Notes: generated from the sequence alone by a model not told the origin. A stretch of DNA of 64,000 nucleotides from an uncultured Ulvibacter sp. (GCA_938041335.1 CALIAF010000013.1:1-64000); one strand, 5' to 3'; shown: positions 10,575 to 20,051, counted from the stretch's first letter. Translations and numbers: made by a program.

Positions 10575-11480
10575 GTGAACTCAAGAATTCTCGCACTCAT
10601 TGCCGCATTTACCGTTAGTTTTATATATGGCTTAAATCATACTATTGCTAAGGTTTTAATGCCAGATATTATTAAGCCCTATGGTTTCATTTTACTGCGC
10701 GTTTCTGGAGCTATGGTTTTGTTTTGGTTCATTAGTTTGTTTTATAAAGCAGAGAAAGTAGACCGTAAAGATTGGTGGCGTTTTATTGCGTGTGCCATAT
10801 TTGGGATGGTGCTAAATATGAATACTTTTTTTAAAGGACTCGAGCTATCAACACCTATTAACAGTAGTGTTATCATTACGTTGTCGCCAGTTTTTTTACT
10901 TGTATTATCTGCTTTTGTTTTAAAAGAACGCATCACTTTACTAAAAGGGTTAGGTGTTTTTCTGGGTCTTGTTGGCGCCTTAGTGCTCATACTTTTTGGG
11001 GTAAAATCGCAAGCGAATGCGCCCAATATTCCATTGGGTAATTTATTGTTTTTAGTGAACGCACTATCTTATGCTTGCTACTTGGTTTTTGTAAAAAAAT
11101 TGGTAGGAAAATACAAACCTATTACGCTGCTTAAATATTTATTTCTCATTGCCTTTATTATAAATATACCCATAGGTGGATCACAACTTTCTGAGGTTGT
11201 GTGGTCAGGTCTTGATTTTAGCTCCATCTGGAAAATAGCCTTTGTAGTGATAGCCACGACGGTCTTAACGTATCTATTTAATATTTATGCGCTTAAACAA
11301 TTGAGCCCATCTACGATAGGTGTTTTTATCTATTTACAGCCACTAGTCGCTGCAATTTATGCTATGGTTACAGGAGCAGACCAGTTGACTACGCTCCGTA
11401 TTATTGCTGCTACGCTCATATTTGCCGGAGTGTATTTAGCCACTAGAAAGAAGAAGATTAACACAGTTGAAGATGAATAA
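10575..11480 (+). CDS. EamA/DMT family transporter (GTG start)
   Basis: 301 aa; ten hydrophobic segments in two EamA repeats; initiates at GTG 10575. Confidence 0.9.
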   Translation: MNSRILALIAAFTVSFIYGLNHTIAKVLMPDIIKPYGFILLRVSGAMVLFWFISLFYKAEKVDRKDWWRFIACAIFGMVLNMNTFFKGLELSTPINSSVIITLSPVFLLVLSAFVLKERITLLKGLGVFLGLVGALVLILFGVKSQANAPNIPLGNLLFLVNALSYACYLVFVKKLVGKYKPITLLKYLFLIAFIINIPIGGSQLSEVVWSGLDFSSIWKIAFVVIATTVLTYLFNIYALKQLSPSTIGVFIYLQPLVAAIYAMVTGADQLTTLRIIAATLIFAGVYLATRKKKINTVEDE

Positions 11481-12039
11481 CTTAATACGCTTATCAACTT
11501 CGGAAACTTTAAGTGCTTTATTAATTGAGCGAGGTGTCACTATTTGGGATGATGCTATTTCATATATTCAACACCTTCCTTATGGAAGAAACGCCAATAG
11601 AAAAGACCTTTCATTAGTAATTACAGAAGGCAAAGGCACTTGTAGTTCTAAACATGCAGCATTAAAAACGATAGCAGACGAAAACGATATAGAAGGTGTG
11701 CAGCTCATTCTTGGTATGTACAAAATGACCCAAGAAAATACTCCGGGAATAGGCAATTACATTACAAAAAGTGGCCTCTCTTTTATTCCAGAAGCACATT
11801 GTTATCTTTTATTAAACGGCGAGCGATTAGATCTGACCTCACCATCATCTTCTATAGGCAGAATAGAAAACGCAATCTTAATTGAAACCGAAATGGCACC
11901 CAACCAAGTAAGTGAGTGGAAGGTAGATTATCACAAGCAATTTATAAATGCTTGGATCATTTCAGAAGGAATAAAGCTAGACTTTAATGCAATCTGGGAA
12001 ATACGTGAAAAGTGTATCGCGGCCTTAAGTAATTCGTAA
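11467..12039 (+). CDS. Conserved hypothetical protein, possibly transglutaminase-like
   Basis: 190 aa ORF overlapping upstream gene by 14 bp; GKGTCSSKHAALK resembles transglutaminase Cys region, with later AHCYLLLNG. Confidence 0.6.
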   Translation: MKMNNLIRLSTSETLSALLIERGVTIWDDAISYIQHLPYGRNANRKDLSLVITEGKGTCSSKHAALKTIADENDIEGVQLILGMYKMTQENTPGIGNYITKSGLSFIPEAHCYLLLNGERLDLTSPSSSIGRIENAILIETEMAPNQVSEWKVDYHKQFINAWIISEGIKLDFNAIWEIREKCIAALSNS

Positions 12040-12104
12040 TTAGACCATTGCGAAATATATTTGATTTTAAGTATCTTTAATATCTAATTTTTAAAACAAT
12101 AATC

Positions 12105-12464
12105 ATGAAAACACAAGAAATAGCAGATCACCTAGTAAAATGGTGTAATGCAGGAGAAGAACGTAAATGTTATGAGCAATTATATAGCCCAGAAATAGTG
12201 AGTGTTGAGATGGAAGGTAGTGAAAATCAAGTATCAAAAGGAATGCAGGAAGTTGCTAAAAAAGGCGAATGGTGGCAAGCAAATTTTGAAGTACATAGCA
12301 CTAAAACTAGTGCCCCTACAGTAGCAGACAACTGGTTTTCTGTGCGTCATGAAATGGACATTACTCATAAAGAAAGCGGTCAACGCAGTACTATGCAAGA
12401 GCTAGGTGTTTATGAAGTGAAAGATGGTAAAATTGTAAAAGAGCAGTTTTTCTATAATAAATAG
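12105..12464 (+). CDS. SnoaL/NTF2-like domain protein
   Basis: 119 aa; cone-fold pattern with WWQANFEVHS...ADNWFSVRHEMDITHKESGQRSTMQELGVYEVKDGKIVKEQFFY. Confidence 0.75.
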   Translation: MKTQEIADHLVKWCNAGEERKCYEQLYSPEIVSVEMEGSENQVSKGMQEVAKKGEWWQANFEVHSTKTSAPTVADNWFSVRHEMDITHKESGQRSTMQELGVYEVKDGKIVKEQFFYNK

Positions 12465-12487
12465 CAATAGCTGAGGTACAGTTTTAT

Positions 12488-12525
12488 AAAAGGGGCTTAG
12501 AAAACTAGTTTTCTAAGCCCCTTTT
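12488..12525. terminator. 38-bp perfect palindrome; bidirectional terminator
   Basis: AAAAGGGGCTTAGAAAAC-TA-GTTTTCTAAGCCCCTTTT between convergent genes. Confidence 0.88.
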
Positions 12526-12543
12526 ATTATTCCCGTAAAAGTT

Positions 12544-13020
12544 TTAATTTAAATCATTAGGTACCTCACCGTGTCTTCTCGTATGCTCTTTTGTGATCAC
12601 ATAAAAATCATCTGTGCGATCTAGACTGTCTAGATTATCATAGAGTTCTTGCGGCAATTCTCTAAGTTTTCTGGTTTTTAAATCGATCCATCCGCCCATC
12701 ATTTCACATCGAGCTACATTTCGACCTTTATGGTCGTAGAAATTATGCTGAAAAGAAAAATACCTGCCATCTTCACTCAATCCTTTTAACTGCAGACTCA
12801 CTCGTATTGGCTTTCCGGGGAAAACTTCTTTAAAATAAAACATATGTTCATAAAAAACTACAGGGCCTATATCGTGTTCAACCATTTTTGTTTGGCCAAA
12901 TCCATTTTCAAGCATAAAGCTTAAACGGGTATGGCTCATATAATTAATGTAGGCACTATTTGCTAAGTGTCTATTGGCATCAATATCGTTCCATCGTACT
13001 TCAAATTCTTTTAGATACAT
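12544..13020 (-). CDS. Acyl-CoA thioesterase, 4HBT/YbgC-like hotdog
   Basis: 158 aa; FEVRWNDIDANRHLANSAYINYMSHTRLSFM hotdog signature. Confidence 0.88.
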   Translation of the reverse strand: MYLKEFEVRWNDIDANRHLANSAYINYMSHTRLSFMLENGFGQTKMVEHDIGPVVFYEHMFYFKEVFPGKPIRVSLQLKGLSEDGRYFSFQHNFYDHKGRNVARCEMMGGWIDLKTRKLRELPQELYDNLDSLDRTDDFYVITKEHTRRHGEVPNDLN

Positions 13021-13046
13021 CGTTTGTTTTTTGCAAAATTAAAATA

Positions 13047-13877
13047 TTATGCACTTATAAATGCAATTACCTCGTCATAAACTTCTTCGCTTTTTAAATC
13101 GTGTTTTAAGCCAGAAGTAATTAGTGTTTTAATGTTTGGATTCCCTTCAATCGCTGCCTTTATTGGCGCAAATGGAGTAATTTTATCTCCTTCATCATGA
13201 ATTACAAACTTGATTTGTGGCGCTTGTAACAGTAAGTTTTTAACTAAAATTTCTTGATGAGGTATTTTTAATATTTCAGTTATCTTTTTATCGAGAATTG
13301 TAATTGCTTTTTTTGATAATCCCAAGGCATACACAAAGTAGTTGAAAATAGCATCCATTCCAGAAGGAGAGCCCATCACAATAATTTTTGTAATATCAAG
13401 GTTTTTATTAACGAGGTAGGCATAGGTTAAAGCTGTGTTGCTAAAAGAGTGACAAACAACAGTATCTATTGCGCCTATTGTATCCAATGCTTTATTGATG
13501 GATTTACGAAATATTTCTAGATTGAGATACTTTGTTTTAGAGAGTCCGTGACCAGGCGCGTCTAAAGCATATATCGTGTATTTGTCTAGATCTAGTTTTT
13601 CCTGATAGGGCATCCATCGCTGGCTATTACTCATCCATCCGTGAATAAAAAGCACTTTTTTAGGACCAGTTCCCCATGAATATAGTACCGAAGACGCTCC
13701 ATTAACCTCAAAAAAAGTTTGGGTAGCGGTATTAAGAAATACTGCCCCTTTTTCTGTCACTTTACCACGTTGTACTTTGCTTAAAAATTTGAAAGAGTTG
13801 TTAAAATTCCATTTTGGAAATAGTACTGCCGTCAAATTTATAAATGCACCTATAGTTTTTAGAATAAGATTTTGCAT
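13047..13877 (-). CDS. Alpha/beta hydrolase
   Basis: 276 aa; VLFIHGWMSNSQRW, ALDAPGHGLS, VCHSFSNTALTYAY nucleophile elbow (G-H-S-F-S-like variant), FVIHDEGDKITPF. Confidence 0.9.
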   Translation of the reverse strand: MQNLILKTIGAFINLTAVLFPKWNFNNSFKFLSKVQRGKVTEKGAVFLNTATQTFFEVNGASSVLYSWGTGPKKVLFIHGWMSNSQRWMPYQEKLDLDKYTIYALDAPGHGLSKTKYLNLEIFRKSINKALDTIGAIDTVVCHSFSNTALTYAYLVNKNLDITKIIVMGSPSGMDAIFNYFVYALGLSKKAITILDKKITEILKIPHQEILVKNLLLQAPQIKFVIHDEGDKITPFAPIKAAIEGNPNIKTLITSGLKHDLKSEEVYDEVIAFISA

Positions 13878-13890
13878 CGCATTATTTTAT

Positions 13891-13906
13891 GATACCAATC
13901 GGTATC
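13891..13906. promoter_or_regulatory. Candidate TetR operator GATACCAATCGGTATC
   Basis: Quasi-palindrome 13 bp upstream of the hydrolase start (13877); exact reverse complement of the site at 14522-14537. Confidence 0.82.
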
Positions 13907-13923
13907 TTTTTTGTTAAATTTTT

Positions 13924-14514
13924 TTATTTCAACATAGAATTAACTACGGTTCTTAAGTGGGCAACTGTTTTTAAAATCGCCTCTGGTGTTCGTTCTAAGC
14001 GACTCATCATGATGCCACCTTCAAGGGTTGCAATAAATATTGTGGCAAAAAACGCTGCATCTGTCTCTCGTTTTACCTGATTGTTTTTAATCCCGTTTTC
14101 AATTAGTTTTTGCACAGATGCTTTTAGTTGCGCGAGCATATTAAATGTTTGTTGTCTTAAAACTACATTAGTGTCATCTACCTCTGTTGCTGCGTTCAGT
14201 AAAGGGCAGCCACCTTTGTACAGCGGCGTATGCATATATTCTTCAAAAAAACTGAAGGTCGCTTCCATTTTATCTTTAAAGGTGTTTACCGCTTTTATTT
14301 TACCGCCTAATTCTGTAAACATCAACTTTGCTAAACTGCGCAAGGCTTGTTGTTCAAGATCACTTTTGCTCTCAAAATGCCTGTAGATTGCACCTTTAGT
14401 CAATCCAGTAGCCTTTGTGATATCACTGATAGAAGTAGCTTTGTATCCCTGCGTATTAAACAGGTTAGCACTCTCTTTTATGATAAGCTCTTTTGTGGTT
14501 ACGGCATTTCTCAT
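13924..14514 (-). CDS. TetR/AcrR family transcriptional regulator
   Basis: N-terminal HTH: TKELIIKESANLFNTQGYKATSISDITKATGLTKGAIYRHFESKSDLEQQAL; probable ATG at 14514. Confidence 0.95.
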   Translation of the reverse strand: MRNAVTTKELIIKESANLFNTQGYKATSISDITKATGLTKGAIYRHFESKSDLEQQALRSLAKLMFTELGGKIKAVNTFKDKMEATFSFFEEYMHTPLYKGGCPLLNAATEVDDTNVVLRQQTFNMLAQLKASVQKLIENGIKNNQVKRETDAAFFATIFIATLEGGIMMSRLERTPEAILKTVAHLRTVVNSMLK

Positions 14515-14521
14515 ATGCAAA

Positions 14522-14537
14522 GATACCGATTGGTATC
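14522..14537. promoter_or_regulatory. Candidate TetR operator GATACCGATTGGTATC
   Basis: Immediately upstream of the tetR start codon, in the divergent spacer with the YheT-like hydrolase; exact inverted copy of 13891-13906. Confidence 0.85.
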
Positions 14538-14584
14538 TTAATGATAAAATTTATTTTGATGCTTTTTCTTACTACTTTTGTTTT

Positions 14585-15559
14585 GTGCCCATACTCCCAT
14601 CTTCATATCAAGCCAAAGGCCTCTTTAAAAACGGGCACTTTTCTACTATTTATTCAGCAAAATTAAGACCCATTATTACTTTAAATCAAACCCGCAAACG
14701 TTTAGAATTAAATGATGGTGATTTTATAGATGTAGACTGGAGTTATACTATTTCAGAAGAAAAGCGATCTAATAAGCTTGTGATTTTATTGCATGGTCTT
14801 GAAGGAAATGCACAACGCAGTTATATTAAGGGGCAAGGTAAAATACTGATGGACAAGGGCTGGGACATAGCGGCAATAAATCATCGGGGTTGCAGTGGTG
14901 TGGACAATCGGTTGTACTTGTCTTATAATAGTGGCCGTACAGATGATCTTTCAGAATTTATTACACATGCGATTGCTGTATATGGATATCAAGAAATTTC
15001 GATTGTAGGCTTTAGTCTCGGCGGAAACGTGCTATTAAAATACCTAGGCGAATGTGTTCAATTACCTATAGAAGTAAAGAGTGGCGTTGCTGTTTCTGCT
15101 CCTTTGCACTTGCGTGGCGCTCTAGAACAGCTTGTTAAGTGGGAAAATTTTGTCTACAGCAAGACTTTTATTAATGATCTGCGCAGAAAGTATAAACGCA
15201 AAATGCCTAATTTTCCAGAGGCGATGAACGCAGCAGAGTTAAAGAAAATAGGGTCTTTACTTGATTTTGACAATCTCTACACTGCAAAAGCACATGGTTT
15301 TAAAGATGCTTTTGATTATTATGAAAAAAGCAGCTCTATTCATGTTTTAAATAATATCACAGTTCCTGTTTTGATTTTAAATGCAGAGAATGATAGTTTT
15401 TTATGTCCAGAAAGTTATCCTTTTGAGTTGGTAAAAAAATTAGAAAAAGTGTTTTTAGAAGTGCCTAGACACGGCGGCCATGTTGGTTTTCACGCGAATA
15501 ATCAAAGCTATTACAGCGAGCAGCGAGTACTGCAGTTTTTAAGAGGCGATATTCTTTAA
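14585..15559 (+). CDS. YheT-like alpha/beta hydrolase (probable GTG start)
   Basis: In-frame GTG at 14585 gives VPILPSSYQAKGLFKNGHFSTIYSAKL...; VILLHGLEGNAQRSYIKGQ, INHRGCSG, VGFSLGGNVLLKYLGE; the ORF-track start at 14417 overlaps tetR and is probably too long. Confidence 0.88.
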   Translation: MPILPSSYQAKGLFKNGHFSTIYSAKLRPIITLNQTRKRLELNDGDFIDVDWSYTISEEKRSNKLVILLHGLEGNAQRSYIKGQGKILMDKGWDIAAINHRGCSGVDNRLYLSYNSGRTDDLSEFITHAIAVYGYQEISIVGFSLGGNVLLKYLGECVQLPIEVKSGVAVSAPLHLRGALEQLVKWENFVYSKTFINDLRRKYKRKMPNFPEAMNAAELKKIGSLLDFDNLYTAKAHGFKDAFDYYEKSSSIHVLNNITVPVLILNAENDSFLCPESYPFELVKKLEKVFLEVPRHGGHVGFHANNQSYYSEQRVLQFLRGDIL

Positions 15560-15623
15560 GGATGGTATTAAAAATATCTTAGGCCAACACGGATAGAATT
15601 TTATTCAGCATCTAGGATTTACG

Positions 15624-15631
15624 TACCTTTG
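15624..15631 (+). promoter_or_regulatory. Putative -7 element TACCTTTG upstream of yicC
   Basis: Exact TANNTTTG match 21 bp from the ATG at 15652. Confidence 0.4.
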
Positions 15632-15651
15632 CCCCTTAATTTTACGAATTT

Positions 15652-16509
15652 ATGATTCAATCCATGACAGGTTACGGTAAAAGTGTAATCCAATTAGCTT
15701 CAAAAAAAATTACGGTAGAGGTAAAATCTTTAAACAGTAAAAACCTTGATATCAACGCCCGTGTACCTTCTTCTTATAGAGAGAAAGAATTAGCTATGCG
15801 TAAAATGCTGGCAAGTTCTCTTACAAGAGGTAAAGTAGACTTTAGTTTATATGTAGAGGCAACAGGCGAAGAGACGACCACTCAAATTAATGAGATAGTG
15901 GTGAAGCAGTATATGAAGCAACTAGCAAATGTTGTTGAAATTGAGGACGCAGAGCTGTTAAAAATGGCAATAAAAATGCCAGATGCCTTAAAGACTACGC
16001 GAGAAGAAATAGATGAAAATGAGTTTGCCGAAATTTTAAAAGCGGTAAAAAACGCGCTTGTTGCAATCAACAAATATAGAAGTGATGAAGGGGAGGTGTT
16101 AAAAAATGATTTTTTAGAAAGAGTAGACATAATAGAAGCACGATTAGAAGAAGTGTTAGAGATAGACTCTCAGCGTATTGCTAATGTAAAAGAACGTTTA
16201 CGCACGGCAGTGAGTGAATTAAACGAAAAGGTAGACGAAAATCGTTTTGAACAAGAGTTGATTTATTATTTAGAAAAATATGATATCACAGAGGAGAAAG
16301 TGAGATTGCAAAACCACTTAAACTATTTTAAAGAAGCAATTAATAGTGAAGACAGCAATGGTAAAAAATTAGGTTTTATTACACAAGAGATTGGGCGTGA
16401 GATTAACACTATTGGGAGTAAATCTAATTTTGCTTTAATGCAACAGTTGGTGGTGCAGATGAAAGATGAGTTAGAGAAGATAAAAGAGCAGGCGCTTAAC
16501 GTATTGTAG
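15652..16509 (+). CDS. YicC family protein (endoribonuclease-like)
   Basis: MIQSMTGYGKS start, VEVKSLNSKNLDINARVP, C-terminal GKKLGFITQEIGREINTIGSKSN. Confidence 0.96.
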   Translation: MIQSMTGYGKSVIQLASKKITVEVKSLNSKNLDINARVPSSYREKELAMRKMLASSLTRGKVDFSLYVEATGEETTTQINEIVVKQYMKQLANVVEIEDAELLKMAIKMPDALKTTREEIDENEFAEILKAVKNALVAINKYRSDEGEVLKNDFLERVDIIEARLEEVLEIDSQRIANVKERLRTAVSELNEKVDENRFEQELIYYLEKYDITEEKVRLQNHLNYFKEAINSEDSNGKKLGFITQEIGREINTIGSKSNFALMQQLVVQMKDELEKIKEQALNVL

Positions 16510-16524
16510 TAAAAAAGAAGAAGA

Positions 16525-17139
16525 ATGACTCATAATAAGGGAGGTAAATTAATTGTATTCTCGGCACCATCTGGTAGCGGAAAAACAACGATTGTAAAAC
16601 ATCTTTTAAAACAAGATGCTTTAAACCTTGAGTTCTCAGTTTCTGCAACTTCTAGAGCAGCAAGAGGAGAAGAAGAACACGGTAAGGATTACTATTTTTT
16701 AAGCTTAAAAGACTTTAAGCAACACATGAAAGATGACGATTTTTTGGAGTGGGAAGAAGTCTACAGAGATAATTTTTACGGGACACTAAATAGTGAAATA
16801 GAGCGTATTTGGGCCATGGGAAAGAACGTCATTTTTGATATTGATGTAGTAGGAGGATTGCGCATTAAAAGAAAATTTCCGGAGCGAACCTTAGCGGTAT
16901 TTGTAAAACCACCAAGTGTAGAAGAACTTAAGATAAGATTGAAAAAACGTAAGACCGAGAGTGACGAAAAAATAAATATGCGTATCGCAAAGGCCTCAGT
17001 AGAGATGGCAACAGCACCACGTTTTGACCATATTATCTTAAATGATAATCTGGATAAAGCACTTTTAGAGGCAGAAAATCTTGTAATGGATCATATTTTA
17101 AAACCGTTCAATACCGACAATTTAAACGAAGAAGAATAG
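16525..17139 (+). CDS. gmk: Guanylate kinase
   Basis: GKLIVFSAPSGSGKTTIVKHLL P-loop, SVSATSRAARGEEEHGKDYYFL. Confidence 0.97.
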   Translation: MTHNKGGKLIVFSAPSGSGKTTIVKHLLKQDALNLEFSVSATSRAARGEEEHGKDYYFLSLKDFKQHMKDDDFLEWEEVYRDNFYGTLNSEIERIWAMGKNVIFDIDVVGGLRIKRKFPERTLAVFVKPPSVEELKIRLKKRKTESDEKINMRIAKASVEMATAPRFDHIILNDNLDKALLEAENLVMDHILKPFNTDNLNEEE

Positions 17140-17141
17140 AA

Positions 17142-17720
17142 ATGAAAATAGGTCTTTACTTCGGTACTTTTAATCCCATACATGTGGGGCATCTCACGAT
17201 TGCAAATTATATGGCGGAGTACAGCGATCTTGATCAGATCTGGATGGTGGTCACACCTCACAACCCGCATAAGAAAAAAAGCTCATTACTAGATAATAAC
17301 CATCGTATCGCGATGGTCGATATCGCATTAGAAGACTATCCAAAAATTAAATCAAGTAAGATTGAGTTTGACCTTCCGCAACCCAACTATACGATAAACA
17401 CGCTTGCTGTTCTAGAAGAGAAATATCCAGAAATGGATTTCTGTTTAATTATGGGAGAGGATAATTTAAAGAGCTTCCATAAATGGAAAAATTATGAGGT
17501 GATTTTAGAACGATACCATCTGTACGTGTATCCTAGAATTTCAGTAGGGCAACAAGAAACACGGTTTGACAATCACCCTAAGATTATTAAAGTAGCGGCA
17601 CCTATTATGGAGCTGTCCTCTACAGTTATTAGAAAAGGTATAAAAGAAGGTAAGAACATTCGGCCTATGTTGCCTCAAAACGTATGGGAATACTTAGATG
17701 AAATGAACTTCTATAAATAA
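17142..17720 (+). CDS. nadD: Nicotinate-nucleotide adenylyltransferase
   Basis: GLYFGTFNPIHVGHLTIANYM, ELSSTVIRKGIKEGKNIRPMLP. Confidence 0.96.
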   Translation: MKIGLYFGTFNPIHVGHLTIANYMAEYSDLDQIWMVVTPHNPHKKKSSLLDNNHRIAMVDIALEDYPKIKSSKIEFDLPQPNYTINTLAVLEEKYPEMDFCLIMGEDNLKSFHKWKNYEVILERYHLYVYPRISVGQQETRFDNHPKIIKVAAPIMELSSTVIRKGIKEGKNIRPMLPQNVWEYLDEMNFYK

Positions 17721-17733
17721 ATTCAAACAAAAC

Positions 17734-17770
17734 GAAACCGCCTCAGAGCAATTAAGTCTAAGACGGTTTC
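17734..17770. terminator. Hairpin between nadD and convergent lipoprotein gene
   Basis: GAAACCG ... CGGTTTC inverted repeat with partial additional pairing. Confidence 0.55.
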
Positions 17771-17803
17771 TAACCAACCAAAAAAGGTGTTCAATATTTT
17801 AGA

Positions 17804-18811
17804 TTAGAATTGACTAATCTTTTTCATTGTTTTTGCAATCTCTGTTTTTGTTTTTCTAAGCTTTCCTTCATTTGCGCTTCTATATTGAATATAACCACGT
17901 CCTGAAAATTCATATAAGGTCCCAGAATCACTATGAAATAGTTCTATTTTCTGGTCATTTATAACGCTTAACTCAAAGTATTCATTGCCAAAATAATCAT
18001 AATCTAGGGTTAAATATTTTAATGTCTCTGTTCCAGATACATCATCAACATTATAAATTCCTGTGTAATCATAGTATACATCATATGGATGAATACCATT
18101 TTGGTCTTGAGAACTCTTAAAGTTACCATCGCCACCTCCAGGTAAGAAAGCTACATAGTTTTCGTTGTCAAACTCATTTAGATTTCCATATTCGCTAGTA
18201 TATGTTTTTTCCCAAGTGTCATATTCTTGCAAGAAGTAATGAATATTTCTATAGAAAATACGGTCATAGTCAAAGGTATTTCTTTGATAACCTTCTAGAA
18301 TATAACTAACGTTTTGACCTGGAAAATAAAGTTCAATTTCAAAATCATTTAGTTGTGTCACTTTAAACGAGTAGAACCCATCAATGTCGTGATCAACTTC
18401 TAGAACATCACTGTAGGTTTCATAATAGCCTACCTCAATCCCAAAGCCATTTCCTTGACTCCCAAAACCTACTAAGTTGTTATTAGCAAATAGTTTTCCG
18501 TTTCTAAAAGATACAGTAAATGCTTTCTGCAAAAATGGGATGTATCCATTTCCTTGCGTGCGCTCGATATCTACATACCACAACTCATAAGATGCTACCA
18601 ATTCTGCTAATGTTATTACAGGAACTGGTTCTACATAATTCTCTTCTACGATTACTTCTGTATAACAAGAAGTAAAAAGGGTTGCGACTAGCGCAAAGCC
18701 AAAAAAGTGTTTGATCGTTTTAATCCTGAGATTAAAATTTGATAAATAAGAAGATTTAATGTTTACATTACTCTTCTTCTTTCCGTTTAGATGTGTTGCT
18801 CTCCATTTCAT
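17804..18811 (-). CDS. Hypothetical lipoprotein (start uncertain)
   Basis: 335 aa ORF; internal lipobox region KTIKHFFGFALVATLFTSCYTE about 30 residues downstream of the first ATG. Confidence 0.65.
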   Translation of the reverse strand: MKWRATHLNGKKKSNVNIKSSYLSNFNLRIKTIKHFFGFALVATLFTSCYTEVIVEENYVEPVPVITLAELVASYELWYVDIERTQGNGYIPFLQKAFTVSFRNGKLFANNNLVGFGSQGNGFGIEVGYYETYSDVLEVDHDIDGFYSFKVTQLNDFEIELYFPGQNVSYILEGYQRNTFDYDRIFYRNIHYFLQEYDTWEKTYTSEYGNLNEFDNENYVAFLPGGGDGNFKSSQDQNGIHPYDVYYDYTGIYNVDDVSGTETLKYLTLDYDYFGNEYFELSVINDQKIELFHSDSGTLYEFSGRGYIQYRSANEGKLRKTKTEIAKTMKKISQF

Positions 18812-19026
18812 AATTCCGTGTTTTAAATTTACTATGATGTAATTTTCACAAACTATGCCAAAGTTTTAAATAGCTATAAATCAATAACATACAATGCTTT
18901 TTATAAATGCTTATTTGAACAATCGCCATTGTTTTTATCACTTCGGAAATGATTTTAACCATTTTTATTGGGTTAAAATTTCAGAAACAAGGCAAATCAC
19001 TTATCTTGAAAACCTTAATAATTACC

Positions 19027-20031
19027 ATGAAAGGAGACTTAAAACTTGCCGTAATTGGAGGAGGTAGCTGGGCAACAGCAATTGTAAAAATGCTTTGTGA
19101 AAACTTAAATGAAGTAGGCTGGTATATGCGTAATGAATCTGCCATTGATCACATAAAAAAAGAACTACATAATCCTAACTATTTAAGCGCTGTGGAGTTT
19201 AAACCAGAGCAGTTAAAACTTAGTAGCGACATAAACAAGATGGTCGAATACGCAGACATTCTCATTTTTGTTGTGCCTTCTGCCTTTATACACGGGGAGT
19301 TAGCAGCGTTAAAAGTGTCACTTAAAGATAAAATTGTGTTTTCTGCTATAAAAGGGATTGTGCCCGAAACAAGTTTAATTGTGGGGGATCATTTTAACAC
19401 ACACTTAGAGGTTCCTTTTTACAATATTGGAGTTATTTCTGGCCCATGTCACGCAGAAGAAGTTGCGCTCGAGCGTTTATCTTATTTAACCATTGCTTGT
19501 GCAGACGAAGACAAGGCAAAATATGTTGCAAAACATTTAAGTTGTGACTATATAAAATGCACCACGAGCGATGATGTAATGGGCACAGAGTATGCCGCCA
19601 TGTTAAAAAACATATACGCCATCGCGGCAGGTATTGCACATGGATTGGGCTATGGTGATAATTTTCAAGCCGTATTGATGAGCAACGCCATACGAGAGAT
19701 GAAGCGTTACGTAAATAAAGTGCACAAAATGAAACGTGACATCAACGATTCTGCCTATTTAGGCGATTTACTGGTTACAGGGTATTCTGTTTTTAGCCGA
19801 AACAGGATGTTTGGAAACATGATTGGCAAAGGATATACCGTAAAAAGCGCTATGCTAGAAATGAGTATGGTTGCAGAGGGTTACTATGCCACAAAAAGTG
19901 CCTATAAATTAAATAAGGATAAAGGGAAAAACAAGGCTAAAACCCCAATAATTAACGCGATTTATGAAATCCTTTATGCAAAGAAAGAGCCAAAAGGGAT
20001 TTTTAATAAGCTCACGGAAGAACTGGATTAA
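19027..20031 (+). CDS. gpsA: NAD(P)H-dependent glycerol-3-phosphate dehydrogenase
   Basis: Rossmann motif LAVIGGGSWATAIVKML, SGPCHAEEVALERL, LKNIYAIAAGIAHGLGYGDN; likely ATG at 19027 rather than 18949. Confidence 0.95.
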   Translation: MKGDLKLAVIGGGSWATAIVKMLCENLNEVGWYMRNESAIDHIKKELHNPNYLSAVEFKPEQLKLSSDINKMVEYADILIFVVPSAFIHGELAALKVSLKDKIVFSAIKGIVPETSLIVGDHFNTHLEVPFYNIGVISGPCHAEEVALERLSYLTIACADEDKAKYVAKHLSCDYIKCTTSDDVMGTEYAAMLKNIYAIAAGIAHGLGYGDNFQAVLMSNAIREMKRYVNKVHKMKRDINDSAYLGDLLVTGYSVFSRNRMFGNMIGKGYTVKSAMLEMSMVAEGYYATKSAYKLNKDKGKNKAKTPIINAIYEILYAKKEPKGIFNKLTEELD

Positions 20032-20051
20032 AACCAATATAAAAAATAGTA

